This document shows positions 1 to 6,772 of a DNA stretch of 6,772 nucleotides, one piece after another; positions within the stretch are counted from its first letter, which is position 1, and every line of letters starts with the position of its first letter. Origin of the DNA: Verrucomicrobiota bacterium. Its GTDB lineage: Bacteria; Verrucomicrobiota; Verrucomicrobiia; Opitutales; UBA953. A program made the translations under genes and the position numbers. The DNA is taken from contig SYID01000191.1 in NCBI GenBank assembly GCA_005798925.1, positions 1 to 6,772 of the forward strand, read 5' to 3'. The notes beneath the pieces were generated by a model. The model was not told the DNA's origin. It saw only the letters and a program-made list of their open reading frames with translations, and ran no database searches.

Positions 1-759
1 ATCTTCCGCTCCCGTGAGTTCGAGCAGATGGAGATCGAGTATTTCATCTCGCCGGCCGCCGACTGGGCGACCGCCCACAAGGACTGGATCGAAGGCTGCC
101 TCGCCTGGTTCGAGTCCATCGGCATCCCGCGCGCGAAGCTCTCCCTCTACCCGCACCCGACCGAGAAGCTGGCCCACTATTCGAAGGGCACCACGGACAT
201 CATGTTCGAATTCCCCTTCGGCGTGCAGGAGCTCCAGGGCGTCGCCGCCCGCGGCGACTTCGACCTGACCCAGCACAGCGAGGTCTCGGGTCAGAAGCTC
301 GACTGGTTCGACGAGGCCGCCAAGGCCCGCTACATCCCGCACGTGATCGAGCCCTCCGTCGGCGTCGACCGCGTGTTCCTCGCGCTCCTCACCACGGCCT
401 ACCATGAGGACGAGGTCGAGGGCGAGAAGCGCGTCGTGCTCCGCCTCCCGGCCCGCGTCGCCCCGTTCAAGGCCGCGATCTTCCCGCTGGTGAAGAACAA
501 GCCCGAGCTCGTCGAACGCGCCGAGGCCCTCTACCGACGCCTCAAGAAACGCCACAACGTCTTCTACGACGCCGCCGGCGCCATCGGCCGCCGCTACCGC
601 CGCCAGGACGAGATCGGCACGCCTTACGGCATCACCATCGATTTCGACACGATCGAGAAGGGCGCCGGCGTCACGGTCCGCGACCGCGACACGCTGGAGC
701 AGGTGCGCATGACCGAAGACGAGGTCGTCCGCTTCCTCGACGACAAGGTCAACGGCTGA
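1..759 (+). CDS. glyS: Glycyl-tRNA synthetase, C-terminal part (5' end outside window)
   Basis: This is the last 252 codons of a dimeric-type class II glycyl-tRNA synthetase, which charges tRNA-Gly in the cytoplasm. The reading frame is open from base 1, so the ATG at 28 is internal. Visible residues 2-9 (FRSREFEQ) are the class II motif 2 region. Residues around 77-92 carry the family pattern ELQGVAARGDFDLTQH, used in glycine and adenylate binding. PSVGVDR at about 118-124 is motif 3 with its arginine. From about residue 145 to the end (LRLPARVAPFKAAIFPLV) is the anticodon-binding domain. The usual length is roughly 450-500 residues, so about half is missing upstream, including motif 1. The domain order fits the single-chain bacterial/eukaryotic type, not the separate alpha and beta subunits of the tetrameric enzyme. 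The 3' end overlaps the convergent gene by 11 bp, with no terminator between them. Confidence 0.96.
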   Translation: MFRSREFEQMEIEYFISPAADWATAHKDWIEGCLAWFESIGIPRAKLSLYPHPTEKLAHYSKGTTDIMFEFPFGVQELQGVAARGDFDLTQHSEVSGQKLDWFDEAAKARYIPHVIEPSVGVDRVFLALLTTAYHEDEVEGEKRVVLRLPARVAPFKAAIFPLVKNKPELVERAEALYRRLKKRHNVFYDAAGAIGRRYRRQDEIGTPYGITIDFDTIEKGAGVTVRDRDTLEQVRMTEDEVVRFLDDKVNG

Positions 760-2440
760 CCTTCGTCGGGGCGCCCGCGAGTTCTTCCGCCAGCCTGGCG
801 ATCCGGCGCCTCCCGCAGAGGGAGGCGGCGATCGTCAGGTTGCGCAGGCCTTGCGGCAGGTGCGCGAGGTATTCCGGCCGGCCCTTCTTGTGGCCGAGGA
901 AACCGTAGGCGCCGCACGCCTGGAGGAGCCGCTGCGTCGCGGCGACGTGGAAGAGGTGCGAGAACTCGTCGCCGGAACCCTTCCAGCCGGAGACTTCGCG
1001 CGCATGGTCCTCGATCTCGATGCGCCAGAGGTCCATGTCGGCGCGCCTGAGGTAAGGGTCGAAGGCGAGCGAGGCGTAGTCGTAGAACATGCTGCCGTGG
1101 CGCAGGCCCTGGAGGTCGATGAGCCAGGCGGAGCCGTCGCGTACCATGATGTTCTGCGATTGGAAGTCGCGGTGGATCGTGACGACCGGCTGGGCCATCA
1201 GCTCCTTGGCGAGCGAGGCCATCTCTTCGAGCACGGCCCGGTCGGGCTTTCCGCCGGCGAGCACGTTGTCCTGGAAATACTGCCGCTCCCACTGATAGAG
1301 GTTCGGGCCGAAGGACTCCATGAGCGGGGTGCCGGCGGCGGCGAAGGCCTCGCCGCCGTGGCGATGGATCGCCGCGGCCTGCTCGAGCGCGGAGGCCGTC
1401 GCCGCCCAGGGGAATTCGGCGCCTTGGGCGAGGGACCAGAGGTCGGTGTCGCCGAGGTCCTCGAGCACGAGCACGCCCGCGTCCTTGTCCGCCGCCAGCA
1501 CGGCCGGCGCCTGGACGCCGATGCCGTCGCGGAGCACGCGCGCGATGTCGCCATAGAGCAGGTTCTCGGGGCGCGAGTCATCGTAAAGGCACAGCACCGC
1601 GGTCTCGCCGCCGGGTCGGCGGACACGGAGGAACCGGCGGCCGGAGCCGCCTTTGAGGACTTCGCCGCCGGCGGCGAGCTCGTAGCCATACGCCCGGGCC
1701 GCGTCGGCCGGCGCGATCGCCCCGCGGACAGGCCGCTCGGCCGCGGCCTTCACTGCCTGGTATTCCTCGGCCGTGCCGAGGTCGTGCCAGGTCGCGGAAA
1801 CGTCGAGGAATCCTTGGATGCTCCCCGGCTGGGCCTGCGTGCGGCGCAGGAAGTGCTCGACGAGCGATTCGATCGTCGCGGGCACGCCTTGGGCGAAGGC
1901 CTTCGTGACGACGCAGATGCCGGCGTACTGGTAGGCGGGATCGCTCCGGCCGAGGCGGTCGCGCAGGTCGGTCACGACGCCTTCGTCGGTGACCCGGACG
2001 TTGCGGTTCGGACCCTCCTCGCGCACGACGAGCGTGGCCTCGCCGCCGTTGGCGCGGTGGTGCGCGACGGCCGCCGCGATGTCGCAGTCGGAAAGGATGT
2101 CGCCGTTCCAGACGACGAGGTCGTGGTCCTCTTCGCCGAGCAGGCCGGCGATGTTCGCGAGGCCGCCGCCGGTCTCGAGCAGCACGGGCTCATGGACGAA
2201 CTTCGCTTCGGCGTCGCCGAAACGGCCTTCGGGGAAGGCGGCGGTCCACGCCTCGGGGCAGTGATGGGTGTTGATCAGGAACCGGCGCGTGCCCGCGGCG
2301 CGGAGTTTCTCCATCGTCTGCAGGACCATGGGCCGTCCGCCGATCGGGAGCAGCGGTTTCGGGCAGTTTGCGGTGAGCGGACGCAGGCGCGTGCCGAGGC
2401 CGGCTCCGAGGATGAAGGCGGTGCGAGGGAAATCAGGCAT
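749..2440 (-). CDS. Fused MurU-like nucleotidyltransferase and AmgK-like sugar kinase
   Basis: A 563-residue two-domain protein. Residues 1-235 form a nucleotidyltransferase: the signature GLGTRLRPLT at 14-23, PKPLLPIGGRP at 27-37, ETGGG at 89-93, the metal-binding NGDILSD at 112-118, and WHDLGT at 218-223. These resemble MurU, which makes UDP-MurNAc from MurNAc-1-phosphate. Residues about 255-563 form an aminoglycoside-phosphotransferase-fold kinase: VLEDLGD at 325-331, the catalytic loop HRDFQSQN at 423-430 (D425, N430), and the Mg-binding aspartate D442. Its C-terminal stretch, LLQACGAYGF with PEYLAHLP at about 505-529, resembles AmgK, the anomeric kinase for MurNAc and GlcNAc. In Pseudomonas, AmgK and MurU are separate neighbouring proteins that recycle cell-wall sugars; here both steps appear to be on one chain, kinase last. 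The ATG lies inside the end of the upstream fur-family gene, suggesting translational coupling. The catalytic residues look intact. A different sugar-1-phosphate (for example mannose or glucose) is possible; the pairing of domains favours amino-sugar recycling, which is an inference. Confidence 0.88.
   Translation of the reverse strand: MPDFPRTAFILGAGLGTRLRPLTANCPKPLLPIGGRPMVLQTMEKLRAAGTRRFLINTHHCPEAWTAAFPEGRFGDAEAKFVHEPVLLETGGGLANIAGLLGEEDHDLVVWNGDILSDCDIAAAVAHHRANGGEATLVVREEGPNRNVRVTDEGVVTDLRDRLGRSDPAYQYAGICVVTKAFAQGVPATIESLVEHFLRRTQAQPGSIQGFLDVSATWHDLGTAEEYQAVKAAAERPVRGAIAPADAARAYGYELAAGGEVLKGGSGRRFLRVRRPGGETAVLCLYDDSRPENLLYGDIARVLRDGIGVQAPAVLAADKDAGVLVLEDLGDTDLWSLAQGAEFPWAATASALEQAAAIHRHGGEAFAAAGTPLMESFGPNLYQWERQYFQDNVLAGGKPDRAVLEEMASLAKELMAQPVVTIHRDFQSQNIMVRDGSAWLIDLQGLRHGSMFYDYASLAFDPYLRRADMDLWRIEIEDHAREVSGWKGSGDEFSHLFHVAATQRLLQACGAYGFLGHKKGRPEYLAHLPQGLRNLTIAASLCGRRRIARLAEELAGAPTKVSR
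2433..2440 (-). promoter_or_regulatory. Stop-start overlap coupling fur-family gene to MurU-AmgK gene
   Basis: On the minus strand the sequence reads ATGCCTGA: the ATG opens the fusion gene and the TGA closes the fur-family gene in another frame. The stretch before the ATG (CGCCTGCGCCCAACCTTCCC) has no Shine-Dalgarno purine run. Initiation therefore probably depends on ribosomes terminating on the upstream gene. The overlap is read directly; coupling is an inference. Confidence 0.6.
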
Positions 2441-2909
2441 GGGAAGGTTGGGCGCAGGCGGGGCAGACGCCGTAGATCTCCATCACATGGGTGAGGTCGC
2501 CGAAGCCCTTGGCGCGGGCGGCGGCTTCGAGGCGCGAGGTGTCGCAGCCGGGCAGACGTTCGATGCGTCCGCAGCGGCGGCAGATGACGTGATGGTGATG
2601 GTGCCCGGGGCTGACCAGGGCGTAGAGGCTGCGGCCGCGTTCGAGCGGGTGCCGCTGCACGATGCCGGCGTCGTCCATCGCGCCGAGGCTGCGGTAGACG
2701 GTCACGAGGTCGAGCTGGTCGTCACCCGCGGCCTCATGGATCTGTTCGGCGCTGAGCGGGTGCCGCGCGGCGGCCAGCACCTTGAGCATGCGGAGGCGCG
2801 GGGCGGTCACGCGCATGGCGCGGTCCTTCATGCGCTGGACGGCCGTCTGCACGCGGTCGCCGGGGCCGGCCCCGCAGCAGTCTTCCTCATGGCGGTGGCC
2901 TTGGGACAT
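2433..2909 (-). CDS. Fur-family metal-responsive transcriptional regulator
   Basis: A 158-residue Fur/Zur/PerR-family repressor. Residues 20-95 form the winged helix, with the family recognition-helix motif LVTVYRSL at 68-75. Residues 96-152 form the dimerisation and metal-sensing domain. CRRC (110-113) and CPAC (149-152) are the paired cysteines of the structural zinc site. A run of five histidines (103-107) and H141 are candidate regulatory metal ligands. The N-terminus adds HRHEEDCCG (5-13), an extra cluster of possible metal ligands. Whether it senses iron, zinc, peroxide or something else cannot be settled; the FGDLTHVMEIYGVCPAC ending resembles both Fur and Zur. The start is well fixed: an in-frame TAA lies 24 bp upstream (2933-2931) with no other start between. 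It is the first gene of a leftward pair and overlaps the MurU-AmgK gene by 8 bp. It diverges from metX across 87 bp, so it may regulate itself and perhaps its neighbours. Confidence 0.93.
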   Translation of the reverse strand: MSQGHRHEEDCCGAGPGDRVQTAVQRMKDRAMRVTAPRLRMLKVLAAARHPLSAEQIHEAAGDDQLDLVTVYRSLGAMDDAGIVQRHPLERGRSLYALVSPGHHHHHVICRRCGRIERLPGCDTSRLEAAARAKGFGDLTHVMEIYGVCPACAQPSHA

Positions 2910-2929
2910 GACCGCTAGGTTTGAGGGGG

Positions 2930-2935
2930 ATTATG
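2930..2935 (-). promoter_or_regulatory. Candidate -10 element of the fur-family gene
   Basis: The minus strand reads CATAAT, five of six matches to the sigma-70 consensus TATAAT, in the only A+T-rich patch of the divergent spacer. A transcript starting about 7 bp downstream would have a leader of roughly 14 nt. No convincing -35 hexamer lies 16-18 bp upstream (TGGCCA, GTGGCC and AGTGGC at those spacings), so the call rests on the -10 alone. Confidence 0.35.
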
Positions 2936-2937
2936 AC

Positions 2938-2965
2938 GAGGCAACAACGAATGGCCACTTGCCTC
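2938..2965. promoter_or_regulatory. Inverted repeat in the fur/metX divergent spacer
   Basis: GAGGCAA (2938-2944) and TTGCCTC (2959-2965) are exact inverted repeats separated by 14 bp, with half-site centres 21 bp apart, about two helical turns. A small palindrome TGGCCA (2952-2957) lies in between. The position, just upstream of the candidate -10 of the fur-family gene and within the metX leader or promoter, suits an operator for a dimeric regulator, or a 7-bp RNA stem in the metX leader. The repeat is not an obvious Fur or Zur box, and a 7-bp repeat can arise by chance in GC-rich DNA. Confidence 0.35.
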
Positions 2966-2996
2966 CCGCCCGGGTCTGGCTTGGCTGGGTGCGTCC

Positions 2997-4121
<1,125 letters not shown>

Positions 4122-5567
4122 TCAGAGCAGCGGCGCGATCACGCGCGACAGCGTCTCCACCGTCCGGCCGGCCCACGTCCGGCTGCGGCGGTAGAGGTCC
4201 TCCGTGTAGCGCGTGGATTCGGCCTCCCAGCCCGCGACCAGGGCGTTGACCTCGGCGATGGCCGCCGGGTCGCGCACGACGGCGCCGATCTCGTAGTTCA
4301 GGAAGAGCGAGCGCATGTCCAGGTTGGCCGAGCCGACCACCAGGTGGGCGTCGTCGACGACCACGAGCTTGGCGTGCAAGACGTCGGGCTTGAAGAACAG
4401 GATCTCGGCGCCCGCCTCGCGCAGCGTGCGCAGATACCAGCGGCGGGCCAGGTCGAGCAGCCGATGGTCCGAACGGCGCGGGACCATGATCTTCACGTGC
4501 CGGCCGGCGCGCGCCGCCGTGGCGAGCAGCGTGAAGAGCGTCCGGTCGGGCACGAAGTAGGGCGTGACGACCACGATCGAGCGCCGGCATTCCGAAAACA
4601 GCTTCTCGTAGGCCTCCCAGAGCGGATCGTGCTCGCAGTCCGGGCCCGACGCGACGACCTCCACGCGCGCCTCGCCGACGTGCGGGGAACGTTCGCGCAG
4701 CGCGGCCGCGAAACGCATCGGGTTCTCATCGGTGGCCTGGCACCAGTCCGCGATGAACACGCTCTCCAGCGCCGCCGCCGTGGGTCCTTCGATGAGGAAG
4801 GAACAGTCTCGGAAACGGCGGTTCGAAGGCGTCTCCCCCATGTAGCGCAGACCGAGGTTCTGGCCGCCGATGATGGCGGCCTGTCCGTCGAAGACCGCGA
4901 TCTTGCGGTGGTTGCGCCAGTTGGCCGAGCCCTTGCCGCGCATGGGGAGGGCAGGGTTGAAGCGCGCGACTTCTCCGCCGGCGCGGACGAGCGGCCGGCA
5001 GAGCCGCAGGGGGATGCCGAAGCTGCCGATGGCGTCCACGAGGAGCCTTACTTCGACGCCTGCCCGCGCCCGCTCGGCCAGCAACCGCACGATTTCGCGG
5101 CCGACGGCGTCGTCGCTCAGGATGTAGGTCGCGATGCTGATGCGGCGTCGCGACCCCCGGATCCGGGCGCGCAGGGCTTCGAGCGTGTCGCGACCATGAC
5201 GGTCGCCGAGCAGGCGGAAGCGGTTGCCGCCGAAGTCCGGCGCGTCGCTCAGGCGCCAGGCCACGCGGTTGACCTCCTTCTTGGCGGCGGCCAAGGCGAC
5301 ATGCTTGCGCCCGCCGAAGACGTAGAGCAGCAGCGCCGTGGGCACGGGCAGGACCCAGGCGAGCGGTCCCCAGAGCAGGAGATAGGCCGGCGAGATCCGC
5401 GCGCGCAGGACGCGCAGCAGCACGTAGACCTTGCACCCGACGGCGATGGCCACCGTCAGGTCGGGCGGCACCAGCCCCGCGGCCTCCGCCCCGAGGACGA
5501 CGGCCGCGGCCGCCAGGGCGAGCGTCGTGCTGCGGGTCAGCCGGCCGTATCCTTTGAACGGGACCAT
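4122..5567 (-). CDS. cls: Cardiolipin synthase (phospholipase D family)
   Basis: A 481-residue membrane-anchored phospholipase D-superfamily enzyme, expected to join two phosphatidylglycerol molecules into cardiolipin and glycerol at the inner membrane. The N-terminus has hydrophobic segments at about 12-32, 37-53 and 61-84, followed by basic residues. Two HKD motifs are intact: H220, K222 and D227 followed by GG (NHRKIAVFDGQAAIIGG), and H398, K400 and D405 followed by GSANLDMRS. VVVTPYFVPD (332-341) is also typical of the family. The length agrees with ClsA-type enzymes (about 480). The start is fixed by an in-frame TAA 12 bp upstream. There is no Shine-Dalgarno, only GGGG just before the ATG. 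The gene begins 36 bp after the rpsA terminator. It is not possible to say whether it is ClsA-like or ClsB-like in substrate use. Confidence 0.93.
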   Translation of the reverse strand: MVPFKGYGRLTRSTTLALAAAAVVLGAEAAGLVPPDLTVAIAVGCKVYVLLRVLRARISPAYLLLWGPLAWVLPVPTALLLYVFGGRKHVALAAAKKEVNRVAWRLSDAPDFGGNRFRLLGDRHGRDTLEALRARIRGSRRRISIATYILSDDAVGREIVRLLAERARAGVEVRLLVDAIGSFGIPLRLCRPLVRAGGEVARFNPALPMRGKGSANWRNHRKIAVFDGQAAIIGGQNLGLRYMGETPSNRRFRDCSFLIEGPTAAALESVFIADWCQATDENPMRFAAALRERSPHVGEARVEVVASGPDCEHDPLWEAYEKLFSECRRSIVVVTPYFVPDRTLFTLLATAARAGRHVKIMVPRRSDHRLLDLARRWYLRTLREAGAEILFFKPDVLHAKLVVVDDAHLVVGSANLDMRSLFLNYEIGAVVRDPAAIAEVNALVAGWEAESTRYTEDLYRRSRTWAGRTVETLSRVIAPLL

Positions 5568-5590
5568 GCCCCGAAGTTAGCCGCTCCCCG

Positions 5591-5600
5591 GCCCATGGGC
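5591..5600. repeat. 10-bp perfect palindrome between rpsA terminator and cls start
   Basis: GCCCATGGGC is a perfect palindrome located between the rpsA terminator T-tract and the cls start. It could be an operator half-turn or chance in GC-rich DNA. It contains an out-of-frame ATG on the minus strand. Confidence 0.3.
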
Positions 5601-5602
5601 AC

Positions 5603-5630
5603 AAAAAAAGACCCCGGTCGCCCGGGGTCT
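5603..5630 (-). terminator. rpsA: Intrinsic terminator of rpsA
   Basis: On the minus strand AGACCCCGG, a GCGA loop and CCGGGGTCT form a perfect 9-bp stem, followed directly by a run of seven T (5609-5603; its first T is also the last base of the stem). It starts 23 bp after the rpsA stop codon. The plus-strand reading has no T-tract, so it acts leftward only. It should insulate the cardiolipin synthase gene from rpsA transcription. Confidence 0.92.
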
Positions 5631-5653
5631 GTTCGGTTCCTGCGAAGGACGGC

Positions 5654-6772
5654 TTAGTTGCCGGCCTTGTCGAGGAGGTCGCCGAGACTGTTGAAGTCTC
5701 CGCTGCCCGACGACGAGGAGGACGAACCGCCGGCCGAGGGGGCCGGGGCGCCGCCGGTCGACGGGCCCTTGATGCGGTCGTAGCTGGTGATCTCGGCCTG
5801 CAGGCGCTCGGCGTCGTAGTTCGCGGCCTTGATCGAGAGACCGATGCGGCGGTCTTCCTTGTCGATCTTGATGACGCGGGCGGTGACTTCCTGGCCGACC
5901 TTGACGACGTCCTTGACGTTCTCAACGCGCTGTTCGGCGAGCTGGGAGACGTGCACGAGGCCGTCGATCTCGTCGGAGAGCTCGATGAAGGCGCCGAAGT
6001 TCGCGATCTTGGAGACCTTGCCGTTGACGAGGTCGCCGATGCGGTACTTGCGGTCGATCTCGGACCACGGATCGGTCTGGGTCTGCTTGACGCCCAGGGA
6101 GATGCGCTGCTGGTCGACGTCGACGTCGAGCACGATGGCCTCCACGTCGTCGCCCTTCTTCATGACTTCGGCCGGGTTGTTGATGCGGCGGGTCCAGCTC
6201 ATGTCGGACACGTGCACCATGCCGTCGATGCCGTCTTCCAGCTCGACGAAGGCGCCGTAGTTGGTGAGGTTGCGCACCTTGCCGCGGACGCGGGCGCCCA
6301 CGGGGTAGTTGTGGCGGACCTTCTCCCACGGATTGGTCTCCAGCTGGCGGATGCCGAGCGAGATCTTCTGCTCTTCCTTGTTGAAGTTGAGGATGACCGC
6401 GTCGACTTCCTGGCCGACCTTGAGGATGTCGGACGGCTTCTGGACGCGCTTGGTCCAGGAGAGCTCGGAGACGTGGACGAGGCCTTCGACGCCGCCTTCG
6501 ATCTCGATGAACGCGCCGTAGGCGACGAGGTTGACGACCTTGCCATGGACCTTCTGGCCGACAGGGTAGCGCTTCTCGATGCCTTCCCAGGGGTTGGGCT
6601 GGGTCTGCTTGAGGCCGAGGGAGACGCGTTCGCGCTCGCGGTCGACTTCGACGACCATGACGGTGATCTCCTCGCCGACCTTGACGACTTCGCTCGGGTG
6701 GCCGATGCGGCCCCAGGACATGTCGGTCACGTGCAGCAGGCCGTCCAGACCGTCGAGGTCCACGAACGCGCC
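5654..6772 (-). CDS. rpsA: 30S ribosomal protein S1, C-terminal part (5' end outside window)
   Basis: The visible 372 codons encode four S1-type OB-fold repeats. S1 binds mRNA on the small ribosomal subunit and helps initiation on leaders without a strong Shine-Dalgarno. Repeats occupy visible residues 1-56 (incomplete), 70-143, 157-230 and 244-316. Each shows the pattern G-x-V-x-G-K-V, GAF(I/V)E, G(L/M)VHVS, VGQEV and ISLG. Linkers of the type QT-x-x-(N/D)PW (residues 56-62, 145-149 and 230-236) are typical of S1 domain junctions. The 56-residue tail is a Gly/Ser/Pro linker with six serines in a row (350-355) and ends GDFNSLGDLLDKAGN. The reading frame runs off the window edge, so the GTG at 6763 is internal. 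A full S1 has usually five to six repeats, so one or two more are expected upstream. The gene ends in its own terminator. Confidence 0.95.
   Translation of the reverse strand, partial: GAFVDLDGLDGLLHVTDMSWGRIGHPSEVVKVGEEITVMVVEVDRERERVSLGLKQTQPNPWEGIEKRYPVGQKVHGKVVNLVAYGAFIEIEGGVEGLVHVSELSWTKRVQKPSDILKVGQEVDAVILNFNKEEQKISLGIRQLETNPWEKVRHNYPVGARVRGKVRNLTNYGAFVELEDGIDGMVHVSDMSWTRRINNPAEVMKKGDDVEAIVLDVDVDQQRISLGVKQTQTDPWSEIDRKYRIGDLVNGKVSKIANFGAFIELSDEIDGLVHVSQLAEQRVENVKDVVKVGQEVTARVIKIDKEDRRIGLSIKAANYDAERLQAEITSYDRIKGPSTGGAPAPSAGGSSSSSSGSGDFNSLGDLLDKAGN
5951..6772 (-). repeat. rpsA: Tandem S1-domain repeats visible at DNA level
   Basis: The codons for the His-Val-(Ser/Thr) motif recur with near-identical flanks: the plus-strand GTG (complement of CAC) falls at 5951, 6212, 6473 and 6731. 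The spacing is 261, 261 and 258 bp (87, 87 and 86 residues). This is the coding repeat of the S1 domains, not a mobile or non-coding repeat. Confidence 0.85.

Noticed and set aside
851..2494. Long plus-strand open frame (547 codons) opposite the MurU-AmgK gene
   Set aside because: Its translation is low-complexity, rich in Arg, Gly, Ala, Val and Glu, with no recognisable motif. It is the antisense shadow of a high-GC gene with clear domains on the minus strand.
2910..2996. SAM riboswitch or other methionine leader in front of metX
   Set aside because: The 87-bp spacer is too short for a classic SAM-I element, and no conserved SAM-II-type core was recognised; only a 7-bp inverted repeat is present.
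2910..2996. Canonical Fur or Zur box
   Set aside because: No A+T-rich 19-bp GATAATGAT-type palindrome or Zur-type site was found; the existing repeat GAGGCAA/TTGCCTC does not match either.
5537..5596. A 19-codon open frame starting at the ATG inside GCCCATGGGC and overlapping the cls start out of frame
   Set aside because: It could be an upstream ORF acting on cls, but it has no ribosome-binding site, and such short frames are common by chance; nothing else supports it.
4344..5657. Plus-strand open frame (437 codons) opposite the cardiolipin synthase gene
   Set aside because: It is antisense to a gene with two intact HKD motifs and runs through the rpsA terminator; no domain is visible.
6761..6763. 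Possible start codon (GTG) for the S1 gene inside the window
   Set aside because: The frame continues upstream to the window edge with GAF, the expected S1-domain residues before VDLDG, so the codon is internal.

Overview
The window is a dense, high-GC bacterial chromosomal segment (well above 60% G+C by eye) with six protein-coding genes, two of them cut by the window edges. No RNA gene, mobile element, CRISPR array or phage gene is visible. Gene content is housekeeping: translation (glycyl-tRNA synthetase, ribosomal protein S1), cell-wall precursor supply, metal-responsive regulation, methionine synthesis and cardiolipin synthesis. None of the four visible start codons has a Shine-Dalgarno sequence. 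The mix (dimeric GlyRS, AmgK/MurU-type proteins, high GC, no SD) would fit a Verrucomicrobiota (Opitutae-like) genome, but this is an inference of moderate to low confidence; no taxonomic marker gene is complete here.

Layout. Bases 1-759 (+) hold the C-terminal half of glycyl-tRNA synthetase. It converges with, and overlaps by 11 bp, a leftward two-gene unit: a Fur-family regulator (2909-2433) followed with an 8-bp overlap by a 563-residue two-domain protein (2440-749). That protein joins a MurU-like sugar-1-phosphate nucleotidyltransferase to an AmgK-like sugar kinase. An 87-bp divergent spacer (2910-2996) separates the fur-family gene from the rightward metX (2997-4121). metX converges with a leftward cardiolipin synthase gene (5567-4122), and their stop codons abut exactly as the palindrome TGATCA. 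Upstream of the cardiolipin synthase gene, in the same orientation, lies the 3' part of rpsA (from 6772 to 5654), ending in a clear intrinsic terminator (5603-5630).

The most interesting object is the fused MurU-AmgK protein. In known cell-wall recycling, AmgK phosphorylates MurNAc at the anomeric position and MurU converts the product to UDP-MurNAc, bypassing de novo synthesis. Here both steps appear to sit on one chain, translationally coupled to a metalloregulator. The rest of the window is ordinary in function but extremely compact at gene junctions.
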